From Thalassia testudinum (taxonomy: Eukaryota > Streptophyta > Magnoliopsida > Alismatales > Hydrocharitaceae), in contig JAZHRO010000063.1 of assembly GCA_037157565.1 (NCBI GenBank), positions 154,244,501-154,308,500 on the forward strand: DNA of 64,000 bases, read 5' to 3'. Below are positions 12,201 through 22,680 of this stretch, in pieces (position 1 is the stretch's first letter; the number at the start of each line of letters is the position of its first letter). The notes under the pieces were generated by a model, which had not been told where the DNA came from, made no database searches, and saw only the letters and a list, made by a program, of their open reading frames with translations. Made by a program: the position numbers and the translations under genes.

Positions 12201-12640
12201 GGTAGAGGAGAAGTAGGAAGTGGAGGAGCAGAACTAGAAGTGGTAGGTGTTGGAAGAGGTGGATCTAGTGTGCATTTACCACTCCTAGTGACTATGGCAT
12301 TTAGTTCAGCTCTAGAGGTAGATGGTAAATCATTGTTAGGTAGCAGAGGTGGTTGCGTTTGTGCAAGAGAAGAATTTGAGTCAGTGAAGAATTCAGTGTT
12401 GTGCACTGCTTGTGAAATGTCATGTGTTTGGTTTTGCAGTGTTGGTCTAGGTTGGACATACCTTTGAGCAGGTATGTTCCTAGGGTTGGGTTGTGCTTGG
12501 GATGGGAGTGAATGTGGTTGACGGGACTCCGTCAAGTGTGATAGCTGGGCTCTCATCTCAGCTAAGGCCGCGTCTTGTCTCTGCTGCATAGCAATATTCT
12601 GTTGTTGCATATTAGCAAGAGCATTCATGATAGACCCCAA
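9227..12640 (-). CDS. Element B polyprotein: gag C-terminus, protease, RT, RNase H, integrase N-terminus
   Basis: The frame is open for 1137 codons. Residues 1-175 are Gln/Pro/Ser-rich, like a gag tail with a helical NMQQQNIAMQQ segment. A conserved linker is at about 180-215 (LLDAIRHIPLYAKFLK). The aspartic protease active site is LDLGAS (266-271), with Leu where most retroviral-type proteases have Thr or Ser; flap and core residues ILGRPFL are near 342. RT runs about 540-760, with FLDGYSGYNQ and the catalytic FMDDF at 702-706. RNase H runs about 847-960 (CDAS, YTDH). The integrase zinc finger HHCC is at about 1059-1100 and the first core Asp at 1129 (WGIDF). There is no capsid domain. The frame stays open upstream of 12640 into the PBS, so the true start is unclear; the first ATG is at about 12628. 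Confidence 0.95.
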   Translation of the reverse strand: MGSIMNALANMQQQNIAMQQRQDAALAEMRAQLSHLTESRQPHSLPSQAQPNPRNIPAQRYVQPRPTLQNQTHDISQAVHNTEFFTDSNSSLAQTQPPLLPNNDLPSTSRAELNAIVTRSGKCTLDPPLPTPTTSSSAPPLPTSPLPITEPLTTPVPFPEALKKKEKGKKKTCVAPEEDLLKLFEQVHINIPLLDAIRHIPLYAKFLKDLCTPNRKARIQKGSSPIILSEQASSIISSTLPTKMKDPGTPLLSCMIGNTTFNRALLDLGASINLIPTSLLTHFEVGNLKPTKVSLQLADRSVKTPQGVLEDVIVRVKDFYFPVDFIVLDMEVPEDIQNTPIILGRPFLATAKANINCEEGLIELKFGDQKIKIDIFQVQRGSTCSLIEEIFSLDSLDQLVEDTLINSLNLEPQHSLDSDLTSTEIPNLETEDLPPIPLVSLGSPETFTPAPSDPVPVELKPLPDSLKYVFLGPDQTYPVIVNSSLSSDQESRLLSVLRAHRQAIGWSLSDLTGISPSYCTHRIFTEEGSRPTRQPQRRLNPTLQEVIKSEMIKWLDNGIIYPISDSRWVSPVQVVPKKAGLTIITTDSGEVIPTRIASSWRVCIDYRKLNQATKKDHFPLPFIDQILERVAGNRFFCFLDGYSGYNQVAIHPDDQEKTTFTCTYGTFAFRRMPFGLCNAPATFQRCMFAIFSDLVGDCLEVFMDDFSVFGSTFDACLDHLTKVLQRCINVNLVLSWEKSHFMVTEGLVLGHLISERGIEVDRAKVKLISDLPLPSSVKQIRSFLGHVGFYRRFIADFSKIARPLTTLLSKDVDFQISDDCVRAYTTLRDLITKAPILQPPNWSHPFEIMCDASNYAVGAVLGQKLDGKPTVIYYASKTLDEAQRNYTVTEKELLAVVYALEKFRPYLLGSHIIVYTDHTAVRYLLAKKDAKSRLIRWILLLQEFDLEIRDKAGKQNVVADHLSRLPSEAISPSLPISDHFPDEQLLVIHSDLPWYADIVNYLASGLIPTNWVRHQKDRLRSEAKHYYWEEPWLFKHCKDQIFRKCVPDKEIRSILSFCHDQACGGHFSSKKTAAKILQSGFYWPTIFKDAHEYSRACSRCQSLGSIGRRDMMPLNPIMVCEIFDIWGIDFMGPFPKS

Positions 12641-12739
12641 CTGGTCATCTCGTGTAGGCCCAGATTGAGAGTATTGGGTGGGCCTGGGTTGGGGTTGCTG
12701 GTAGGTACGCGGTGGATATCCGTGTGATTGTGGAGGTGG
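12641..12739 (-). other. In-frame gag tail fused directly to the PBS of element B
   Basis: Between the PBS and the first start codon there are only about 100 bases. They are in frame with the polyprotein and encode a Pro/Gln/Tyr-rich stretch (PPRTYQQPQPRPTQYSQS) typical of the middle to end of gag. The usual 1 kb or more of leader and capsid is missing. This points to an internal deletion that joined the PBS to the gag C-terminus. Confidence 0.75.
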
Positions 12740-12757
12740 TCCCCGGCAACGGCGCCA
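12740..12757 (-). promoter_or_regulatory. Element B primer-binding site (tRNA-Asp)
   Basis: On the minus strand it reads TGGCGCCGTTGCCGGGGA, a perfect complement of the 3' end of plant tRNA-Asp(GUC). Three Ts separate it from the LTR, the same spacing as in A. Confidence 0.93.
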
Positions 12758-12760
12758 AAA

Positions 12761-15700
12761 TAATGGTGGTGAAAATGGTTGTTGTAAATGTTTGTTGGTA
12801 ATAATTGTTGATTATGTCGTTGTAGTATAGGGTGTATAATATAACATTAAGGATGTCGTATAGTGGTGAGTATGGGTGAGTTCCAGTCATTACAACCATT
12901 ATTATCATTTGCTTATTTATCTAATTTTTACTGGTTTTGTTCCAGGTCGTTCACTGGGAGGCAATTTATTGAATTTAATTCGGTCACTCTTTGATTATCT
13001 CAAAATTGTCTTCTTATTCAAAAAAAAAAAAAAAAAAACTTTACATTTTATTAAAGAATGAATGAATGTGTTTTATTTACCTAATTACTAAGAAATGCTT
13101 GCAAAAATACTAACTATGAACAAGCATCAAACAATCTATTATTATACTCTAAACTATGTATTTACAAGTTATCCTATTAGTACTATCATAATAGTATATA
13201 ATACATTAGAATGCAATGGTGTAGAAATTTAACTTATTAGTCTGTTATGTATAGTAACATATACAGCAATTTCAGTGACAGATATAAGCGTCGCTAAATC
13301 TCAGAAAACACTATATACAACCTAAAGAGGCAAAACTGAGATCTTTAGCGACGTTTATAGTGTCACTTTATTCTGTTAGTAATTATATAGATTTACTTAT
13401 ACGTATGTATACTACTTATTCTTTTTCTTTGTTTCTCTTTCTTTCTTCATTAAGTCTCTGTTCTTTGTATTCTTAACTCCTGTTCTTCTTGTGTTCATAT
13501 TTCTGTTTTCTTCTAAGTATTCATCTTCTTCTTTCTCTTTTTATTACTTTTGTTCTTTTCTCTGTTGTTCTTGTACTCTTTTCTTTTTTCTCTCGTGTTA
13601 ACTCTTTGTTCTTCTCTTTGTTAACTCTTCTGTCTTAGCATATTTCAGAGGCTGCGGTGGGGAGGGGATTAGGCTAATATCATTAGTTTAAAACGTGTTT
13701 AGTTTGCGGGCACGCTTTTCGAGGGATACACAGCACCCTAAGGGTGGGACCAGACCTCTACTAAGCGCGCCCTAATCTCAGATTAGGTGGCTTAATTATG
13801 TCTTTAATCTCAGCGCCAGGCCTCAGCCCAACGCCATATGCTCGCACACGCTCGGGCCCCCGGCCACACACACACGTCACATATTTATCGCAAATCAGAC
13901 AGAGTACTCAGACCAGAGCTCAATGGGTAATCGGGTCATATGTTCAAAGGCAGTGCTTCGGGCGCCCGGCGCCCATGACGACTGGCCTAACAGTAACACA
14001 AATTATATTTATGTGGCTGCGCTTGACTTGCAGCACACGATGTGGTGCTATTCCAGCGCCACATCGTGCGCTGGAAATCAGGCGCAGCTGCGTCTGTTCG
14101 TGCTTTTGGCCCTTGATTTGGGGGCCATAAATTATTAAATAAAATAAAATAAAACATGGTTAATAAAGTATTTACATAATACTACATAATTGATTAATTA
14201 ATTTTGAATTTTAAATATGTTTACTATACAAATAAATTCGCTAAACTAGGCTGATTGTACAGGTTGATTTAGGTGATTAAATAGTTAATTACTTATAAAA
14301 TAGTTAGTAAATGGTCTAATTGACCTTATACAGATTTAATTTACATACTTAAGTATTTTATACATATTTTTCTTGTATATTTACGAATTTATTTCTATTT
14401 TATTTAAGTTAAACTAGCTGTTCTGGGTGTTTTAAATAAAACTAAGTTACAGTAAGCTATACTAGGTATAATTGTACTTTAACTAACTTAAATTACTTAC
14501 TATATATGTTAACCTAAGTCTATAGATTTATTTACTTAATTATAGCTCTAAATTATTAATTTAGCTAATTTCTTCTATAATATAGCTACTAAATATGTAA
14601 ATATGAATCTGTATATATACATATACATAAATCAGTAAATACATACATAATAGTTCAGTATTTATACATATATTTACATAGATTACATATGTATATAGAT
14701 TTATGTACAAGTTTATACAGTATTTACAGTATATCTATGTATGTCTACGTACATAATCAGGCTGTATATTATAGTTATAATAGTATGGATATGTATATTT
14801 ACAGTGTGAAATTAAGTATGTATAATTAGGTTTTAGTAGGAATTTAGGGAATGAGGGTTAATTAAGTTTTTATTTCATTTTAAACAGCAGCTAAGCTACT
14901 GTCAGAGAAGATGGAGAGGGAAGAGAATGTGCTGTTCAGGGTGTTTTAGCAGTGTCAGTGGCTTAAGCCACTGTCAAATGGGCTAACTACTGCTGCAGTT
15001 AGTCCATTTGAAGAGGGGGAAAGTATTCACAGATGAGAGGAGAATTTAGAGAAGAGGGGAATGTAGCTGCAATTTGCAGCATTTTACTGTATAACTGGGA
15101 ATAAGAGAAAATTCAGAACAAACTAAAAATTAAAGAGTTGAAATCCAAATCTGATAAGGGTATAAATCTCACGAAAATCACATAAGAATTCAGTTCAAAT
15201 ACCCACAAGGAAAAGCCCTTATCAAAAGCATCATTTCAGATCAAAACACAAATGGCATTGAGTTAGTCTTCCTAATGCCATAGACAGCATGAAGGAAGAC
15301 TTAACTCAATCAATTAAAACCAAAAACATACAATCCCAGTTTCTTGCAACCTTAAGGAGTATGGAAAACTCCTTAGGTTAGAGAATCACCATACAAAAAT
15401 AATTATCAAACAGGTGGTGTATGGCAGTTCTGAAATGACAAATCAGAAAAAGAATGCATTAAAGGAATTTATAAAAGCTAGCGAATGCATTCAGATCAAG
15501 GCAGAAGCAAATTCATGAAAGGCTCTTCTGATTTGTTCTCTGTCACCAGAGAACTTCTCAGAATCCTTGCCCTCAAGGAAAACCAAAATCCCTTCAATTT
15601 GTCAGATCTGTCAAGACATTTCAGAAAGCAAAATCTCTTCAAAACCCATGTTAAAGTGAATCTGACAAACTGAGGCAATTAATCTAAAATAAAAGGGGCT

Positions 15701-17171
15701 TTTGTGAACACAAATGGGGTGAGTGAGAAGCCCCAAATGGTGCTTGTGACGCCAATTTCAGATCTGAGGCAGTACACCATCAGATCTGGAATTGGGTCCG
15801 GATGTGTGGGTGATTGGTGAAAAATTCGTCGTTAAAAGGAAAAAAAACAAGAATCAGAATCTGGATGATGGGAAAAACAAAACATGAAGAGGGAGATAAA
15901 TTGAATAGTGAACAGATGATTCTTCCCCTCTGATCTGGACTGATCAGAGGAGGTGAGGGAGGGGATCTAATACTAATTCTACTCCTAAGACTAATCTAAC
16001 TACAGCTAACATTAAACGCTAACAATTAAAACTAAATCTATTCTAAACTACTGCAAACTAAATCTAACACTACTTGTGCAGAATTAAAAACTAAACTAAA
16101 AGGAAGAATGGGACCTAAGGGTCCTTAGCCGGCGGCTAAGGAGGAAGAAAGGAGGAGGGTGACTCCAGCGGAGGGAAGAGTCTGCTAGTGAGACTCCAGG
16201 GTCGTCCTCAGGTGCTACGAGGTCCTTAGCGACGAGGAGGGTCGAGAGAAGGCGATGATTCCACAGCCGGTGGCTGTGAAATCAGGGTCTAGATGAGGAG
16301 GAGAGACTGGAGTGGAAGAATTGATCGCTAAGAGATGTAGGAGGGAGTGATCCCCTGCGCGCGACACCACTGAGGTGCTTAAATAGCAGCTCAGTGATTG
16401 GAATCACCGCAAGGGTGAGGTTAATCAAAATTAGGCCGGTGGTGAGGATGAGATGGGTAGAGCGCGCGGCGAGTCAAGAGAGAAATCTGACCGTCAGATG
16501 AGATCTGGGAAGAGAGGTGAACGCACGCACCGAATCGCGCGAAGGTTCCATTTGAATCCAGCCGTAGATCGAGATCAAAAGTGCGATGGACGGTCGAGAA
16601 TGGCTGTGATCTTCGCGCGCTACAGTGCGCATGAAGAACTCAGCTTCTCGTTGAAATAAAGGGGAAATTTGCAGACGGACCCTTAGAAGAAGGGGTAGAA
16701 CATTTGCATGCAGGCCCATAAGTGAGAAGAATAGCAGCTGGAAGGGCCCTGCAGTCTTACAAAAGGGTCCCTGCAGCTTGCAAATAGGTCCAAAAAGGAG
16801 TTTTGAAGGGTAGAAATGTAATGCATGAAGGACCTAATTGTAATCTATTTATTTCTAAGCCTAAATGATGTCCAATTGCTTTCAAATTTTTACATGTGCT
16901 TAATTGAACATTTACGACATTGATTTTACTTCTGATTCGGCTTTTCAAACTTGTTTATGTGTTCAATTTATGCATGGATCATCATTTATTCTTTTATTTT
17001 AAGAGTATCTCACTTTTGTGACCTAATTATGAAGTTTTAACACACGTTAAAAGTTTTAGGTCTTTTCTTTAATTCCCACACTTAACCCTTTTTATATGTT
17101 AATTTGATATTGTTTTGCTTAGTGTCTAGCTTAATTTCAGCCTTTTAGCCATGATGAGTAGCCACTCATCA
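12761..17171 (-). repeat. Element B 5' LTR (4.4 kb)
   Basis: It is the counterpart of 2284-6695, with about 20 substitutions and a one-base length difference. It contains the same stem (13274-13367), GC-rich island (about 13648-14165) and candidate TATA signal (about 16378). It ends at 17171, followed by the GAAGG duplication. Confidence 0.95.
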
Positions 17172-18258
17172 GAAGGTCTCTAGCTGATCTGATTGGGCTG
17201 AGGGGCTCGTTTTGTGCATGACAGTGTTTGAGCTCCTGCCGCCATGGACGACCTCTGATGAAGCTCCAACGAAGCTCCAGGCATCAGGCTTCCCAGGCTG
17301 CAGATGCAGGAGACTCACGCGAGTGTCGCGAGGTGAGTGAGCCCAGCACGGAGCGCCAGCAGAGCCATCCGCTTGGGCAATTGCATACGAGAGTTTGCAG
17401 GCGCGCGTGAAATCAGGGCGGAACCTTTAGTCCCACATCGTGGGATTGCAACACTCAGGTATGCTATAAATTGTATTTGTGCATTAAGCTGGTTGCCTCC
17501 GTAAGCACAGGGGTGAGGTCCCTCACTGACCCCACACCCACCTCGTCCGCAGCTTGACCACGCGGATCTAGCGGATCCGACCCGACCTAAGCTAACGCAC
17601 TCCTCGCGCATCACACCACCTGCGGGTGCGCCTGGTCCCGGGTACGATCCGACCCGATTATGGCTGTGGCTCTGGGAGAGCGTCCATGAGTGAACTGCTT
17701 AAGAGAGAGACGCGCGGGTAGAGGGAGAAGGGTTAGGTTTTGCTCCTGTGCAGGCAGGCTGAATGCAGGAGAAGAAGGACTTGGCCGCTACAGAAGAAGA
17801 AGAAGGAAAGGCAAGCCAAAGAAGAAAAGAAAGAAGGAGCAAGACAGAGAAGAAGAAGAAAGAAAGAAGCCTTCGCAGGAGAAGAAGAAAAGCAGAAGAA
17901 GAAGAAGAAGAAGAAGGCTTCACAAGACAAGAAAGAAGCAAACAAAGAAGAAAATGAGAGACTGCAGAAGAAGAAGAAAAGGAGAAATACTTAAGACATC
18001 TGATCTTGTGATCAGACGTCCAATTTCATATTTTTGTCCTAATTACTTTTAATTGCATACATTCACATTTGAATTGATATTCTGAGTAAATTAGAGTGTT
18101 CAATTACATTTTGACTAGTAGTAAATTCCATTTGCTCCCTGTGATCGACCTCGGGTACTCCGGTCTTCGAGTAATAAAATTCTTTATATTTGTTTAGACG
18201 TTTTTTCGGTTATACTACAACGTGACATCCTTTAAGCCCGCACAAAACGTCGACAACA
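17172..18258 (+). repeat. Element A 5' LTR, second part
   Basis: It starts with the GAAGG copy (17172-17176) made by B, then matches 24261-25351 of the 3' LTR. It contains a purine-rich GAA/AGA block (about 17763-17990). The 3' end carries the conserved CTGTGATCGACCTCGGGTA stretch and ends CGTCGACAACA, three bases before the PBS. Confidence 0.92.
17763..17990 (+). repeat. GAA/AGA-rich low-complexity block in the A LTR
   Basis: It is nearly pure purine with AGAAGAAGAAG runs, also present at about 24848-25080 with two extra triplets. The Lys/Glu/Arg-rich frames here, and Phe/Ser-rich frames on the other strand, are by-products of this composition and are not counted as genes. Confidence 0.85.
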
Positions 18259-18261
18259 TTT

Positions 18262-18279
18262 TGGCGCCGTTGCCGGGGA
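18262..18279 (+). promoter_or_regulatory. Element A primer-binding site (tRNA-Asp)
   Basis: TGGCGCCGTTGCCGGGGA lies three bases after the LTR end (TTT spacer). It is fully complementary to the plant tRNA-Asp(GUC) 3' end. Confidence 0.93.
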
Positions 18280-19431
18280 GCAATGCGCAATTTACCACTA
18301 GTCTCTACATTCTTTTTATCATATTGAACACTAACTTGCCCTACTTTGCTTTGATGTGATCTTGCAGGTACTTCATGAGAAAATCTCTCCCGCAAGTCAA
18401 CCACTCCAGGGCAGGTAATTTCTTTTCTTCCTTAATCATCCCCTAATCTTTGAAAGACAAAAGGAAGAAAATCAATTTAGCAATCAATTGCCTTCTTTAT
18501 ATAGTAATCACCATCTCTAAGGCAAAACATTTCCTGATTTTGCGAAAATTTCTGCAAATATTCTTGAAGTTGGAGTGATTTTTTTTCCCATCCCATAAAT
18601 TCTTGTGCCTAATTGAAATAACGCTTAATCTCGGCGGACCACACACTTCTTGTTTATAAGTCCAAAGAGAACTTTTGAAAAAGAAAAAGAGGATTGGAAA
18701 TAGAACCAAAGTAGGGTTTTCACATTAGGGTCTTGAAGCGCTAGTCACACATGCCTGTGTAAAAGGAAATAAACCCTCCCGCATCAGTGTGCTACCCAAG
18801 CCCTTAATTGAAGAAAGCTAAATAAGACAAACCCTAAAATTGAGCTCTAAAATCATTTGAATCTTAAAATTTTTTGACCTAATAACCTAGGAGTCAAATC
18901 AGGGTGATCTCTAGGCTTCGAGCTTAGAATCACTCTGCCATCTATAGGACAGGTCAGGGTGACCCCTTGGGTCAACCAACCTCTAAATTAGGTCACAATA
19001 CCAAAAACATCTAAAGTTCAAGTGAGAACCCTAAAAGCACCTTTGAAATAAAAAGTGATAGACTTAAGAGGTCAAGGTCCCCATTCTGGTTTACCTGGAA
19101 TTTCAGTGACAAGAGAGGTCGGGTGGGGGAAACCCTGTAACCCGTAGGGACACTCTACCGTGTAGGGGTCTTTGCGGGACTCTCCCTCTCTGGCTACCCA
19201 GGTAATTCTCAGGTGGACGATCTTCGGATCCAGGGGTCCATCCGCCCCGAACCTCCATAGTCATCCAAACATCTTTTGGGTGTCTTGATTGGGTCAAGAA
19301 CATCTCCAGTCCTGCATCTTTTCTCTTTAGAGCACACACTCATTTTTAGTGGGACTCGTTATTCAGATCTGATCGCTTCATAACACATCTTTAGTCAAAC
19401 TCTGATCTTGATTCCACCACCTGATCCAAAT
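18280..19431 (+). other. Element A leader
   Basis: This is about 1.15 kb without a supported reading frame. A GATCTTGCAG sequence at about 18359-18368 could be a splice acceptor. No capsid-like frame is present where gag would normally lie. Confidence 0.6.
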
Positions 19432-21084
19432 ATGCAGCCGAACCACCTAGGACTACCATTCAAGAAACCTGAATACCAGAGATCCATGAGAGATAAAATG
19501 ATTGAGGATGCCATGAGATTTTATGAAAATGAAGAAACCTCAACAACAGTAGGAAACATTCAGGTTGATGTCCCAACAACCACAACCTTTGTCATAACTT
19601 GTGCCCAAGTATTATTAGCAGAAGCCAACAAAGGATCAACCCGTGACTTGCTCATTACTGCATACATTGAGATAGAAAAATTGCACAATAGTGAATACCT
19701 TCAATGTATGACAAATCCTCGACTTTGGAAGCAACACCAAGATAGTCTTGAAAAATGGGAAGAGATAATGAGATTAATAAAACAAGTGATTGATCAGAAA
19801 TACCCGTACATGCCACCAACAGAGGATGAGCTATCTTGGAACAACATCAAGGATAAATTTGACCTCGGGTTTGAGGCACAAAATGGTTGTGGATTCCCAA
19901 CCCAGATGGAGTATAATGCACCTGATATTGAAGAAGGTTGGGAAGCTCCAAATGCAGGAAAAGACCATGATGAGCCCATTTTAGAATCCCAAGACTCCTG
20001 CAAGTATGAGAGTAGAACTGAACCTCTCGAGGGTGTAAATTCCGTCCCTTATTCTGATAAGGTGGCCCTCGAAGGTTATTCAGACCTAAATTCTAGTAAT
20101 TCAACCCACATCCTAAGCCTAGAACCTAGATCTGAAACATATTTTGAAGATTTCAAGGCCCCAGATGAAGAAAATCAATCTCTTAATGAAGAATATGATT
20201 TTGGGCCTCGATTTGATGAATATCCCTCGTCAACCTCCTCAGAGGAACCAATCAATTTTGCGGAAGTCATGACAATCTACGACACAGAAACTGAGGAGTT
20301 GGACGAGTAGGGTTTCAATTGGGTCTGCCCTACTAGCTTAGAATCTGAGCCTCTACCAGATAAGGATACCCTTTTAAGCTCAGAATTAACATTTAGGCTA
20401 GATCCCAGTCAGGCTGCTGAATATACAACATATGATTTATTCTATGGTGGAACTCATGATCTAGAATCTCATTCAAACTTTGATTTTCGCAAACTCTCCG
20501 ACGATCTCGAATCTGACCATAACATCGGAGAAAATCTGCCTCCTGATTATAACATGTCAATCTTTTTTGAAGCCACCTACTCCACATATACAGAACCAAT
20601 CAAAACCCGTTCCCCACCCCAACCCGCAACCGGACTCAATTTCTATTCCGATTCACCTCTCACTGAGCCGTTTGCAGATGATTCAACTCCATATCTAGAC
20701 CAGCTATCGGGTACTGATCAGACCACAAATCAGGAGCCTCCATCCTTTGATCACCTCTGTAGGGATTCCACACCTTACATGAATAATTTTTCGGAACCCT
20801 ACTTTGACCAGGCTGATTCGACTCAGCCTGAACCCGAGTTTTCACTTCCATATCCATCAGAACGTCACTGCATATGGTGGGTTCCGCATCTGCTGATCTA
20901 CATCTATCAACCCACCAGACTTATTGGGTTCGGGCTGCATCATCAGCCCACTGATCGCAACAAGCACCTGGTTGGACCAACCAGGCTCTTAATCAAGGTG
21001 TTTGTTTTCCAAAACTCCATTGATTTGACCACTCCCTCTCCACCCATTTTCTGCTCGGCTGAAGGCATTAAATTTAGCGCTTAA
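19432..21084 (+). pseudogene. Long acidic ORF of element A, unknown function, one in-frame TAG
   Basis: The first ATG is at 19432 (the frame is open from a TTG at 19408). The frame runs about 550 codons to TAA at 21082-21084 and is interrupted only by TAG at 20308-20310, codon 293. Codons after the TAG continue the same character, so it is one gene with one nonsense change (inference). Residues 1-45 are Pro-rich then basic. Residues 45-130 look helical (ITAYIEIEKLHN, WEEIMRLIKQVIDQKY). Beyond about 135 the protein is strongly acidic with many Asp, Glu, Ser and Pro. The C-terminus is more hydrophobic and aromatic (WWVPHLLIYIY, HLVGPTRLLIK). I see no capsid zinc knuckle, protease, RT or integrase motif. 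It could be a gag-like binding protein, an env-position ORF or an accessory factor; I do not recognise it. Confidence 0.6.
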
Positions 21085-22642
21085 CGGGAGGCAACTCGTC
21101 ATCCCAAACACAGAGACCCGTCTGATTATCCATCTGGACTCCACATCTATTACACCTTGAGACCAACCTTAGACAGAGGATCCCACCTCTGGTACACGTA
21201 TCAGAGCTTGAAATCATCTGCATCAGTCATTTACGACCCATTCACCCACCCGATGTATCCTGTTCTAAGCCCCTGACCTCAACACTAATTCCCACCCTCT
21301 GTTTGCAATGAGGACATTGCAAAACTTAGGCATGGGGGGGTGATAAAGTGCATACATACAGAACCAAGAAAAAAATCAGGAGTCTCACACACAAAAAAAT
21401 TTGCATATGTCAAAAACGCAAAAAAAAATGAAAAAAATTAAGAAAAAGAACAAAAAAATAGGGGGAGGGAGGAAATTTTGTGAGCCACTTAAGCATGAGG
21501 AGAAAAAGAAGAAAAATGACAAAAAGGAGCACAAAATGAAAATGAAAAGAAATAGTCATTAGTAAAAGATTAAGGGGTTAACTGAAGTTCTAGATCGAAT
21601 CAAGAAAAAGAAAAGAAAAGTGCTACGGAGATATAACAAGAGATTAGTGGGAACGCTGGTCTTAGGCCTTTTGGGCTAGTACCTTTAGCTTAAAAATTCA
21701 CGTATCCGTTAAAATCTGGATAATCCTCAAGAGGTTGAGGAAAATGCGAAGCTTGAGTATTAGGTCTAAGGCTTAGGAAGTATTCGGCCTCGTTAACTGA
21801 CCTCCGGTTTGCGGGATTCGGTAACCTAAGCACCCAAATTCACACACAGTCTGGTTCCGTGCGCATAAACATCCAAATCACGTGAAAAGCGTTTAATGTT
21901 CTGAAAAAGTCACCTAGATTAGGAGCGGCCAATCAACACAAATTGATTTGGACGAGTTCCCAGCGCGGAGAGGTGGGAAATTCCCCTCGAAGATGCGTAA
22001 CAACATATCGTCTCCTCGGTGCTTGTCTCTTAGGATATTTAAATATCCTACCGGGGGCATGTAAGCACTCTGCTGGTTCAGATACCATGGGCGGCAATAT
22101 CATGAAATGTCGATCGCCAGGGTCTGGATTCAGCCACGGAATGCCATGGGCGGGATTATCTTGAAATCTCGAAAGCCAGGGTTCCGGGGGTTGCCATGGG
22201 TGGGATTATCTCGAAATCTCGAAAGCTAGGGACCCTTGAGGATTGATGATGGGGATGAGGAATCCGATACAGACCGTGTTGAGAAGCTAATCCGAAGCTA
22301 GAAATAAAAAGAAAAGAGAGAGAAAAGCTCTCCAAACAAATAAATCTTCTATCTCTCTCTTACAAAAAAAACGCACTGCAAACTGAACTTAGGCTAAAAA
22401 TGTCTCAAGCACGGGTGCTTTAACCGCGGAGTCCAACAAACCCTAGGTTAGTTTCTGTGGGCCGTAGAAACCTTTGCAGAGGACTGAGGCTAAAGCGGAA
22501 CAGGTCTGGATTTTGGTTGGTACTTGAGTACCTCTAGGCCTATTATCAACATTCCTACCTAAATCACAAAATAAAAAGAGAAGCACTTTTCAGAGTTGTT
22601 GACAGACACTCAGGGTCTAGAATGGAAGTTAAAACTTTGAAA
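21085..22642 (+). other. Element A 3' non-coding region with internal PPT and short tandem repeat
   Basis: At 21305-21342 is AATGAGGACATTG followed by TTAGGCATGGGGGGGTG, the internal PPT-like block shared with B and C. A-rich sequence follows (21360-21560). At 22085-22237 three diverged copies of a CCATGGGCGGGATTATC-type unit start at about 22085, 22144 and 22193. No coding evidence was found. Confidence 0.6.
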
Positions 22643-22680
22643 TTTTGCTAAGGGACTAGCAAAAGCTAGGCATGGGGGTA
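22643..22680 (+). promoter_or_regulatory. Element A polypurine tract with upstream stem
   Basis: The inverted repeat TTTTGCTA-AGGGAC-TAGCAAAA (22643-22664) is followed by GCTAGGCATGGGGGTA abutting the 3' LTR at 22681. Confidence 0.88.

Larger units (their letters stand above)
2284..17171 (-). mobile_element. Element B: young Athila-like LTR retrotransposon lacking the gag capsid
   Basis: It is inserted in the A 5' LTR, with GAAGG at 2279-2283 and 17172-17176. Read on the minus strand: 5' LTR 17171-12761 (4411 bp), three-base spacer, PBS 12757-12740, polyprotein 12640-8348 with one stop, non-coding tail, PPT and 3' LTR 6695-2284 (4412 bp). The LTR ends are TGATGAG...CCATTA, that is TG...TA rather than TG...CA. 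I counted about 20 substitutions between LTRs by eye, mostly transitions, roughly 99.5 percent identity. It is the youngest datable insertion here. Reading frames inside the LTRs recur in both copies only because the LTRs are duplicates. Confidence 0.95.

Noticed and set aside
17690..18052. Lys/Arg/Glu-rich and Phe/Ser-rich frames in the LTRs of A (also 24775-25145)
   Set aside because: They arise from the GAA/AGA purine repeat, overlap on several frames and strands, and lie within an LTR. No start context or conservation independent of the repeat.
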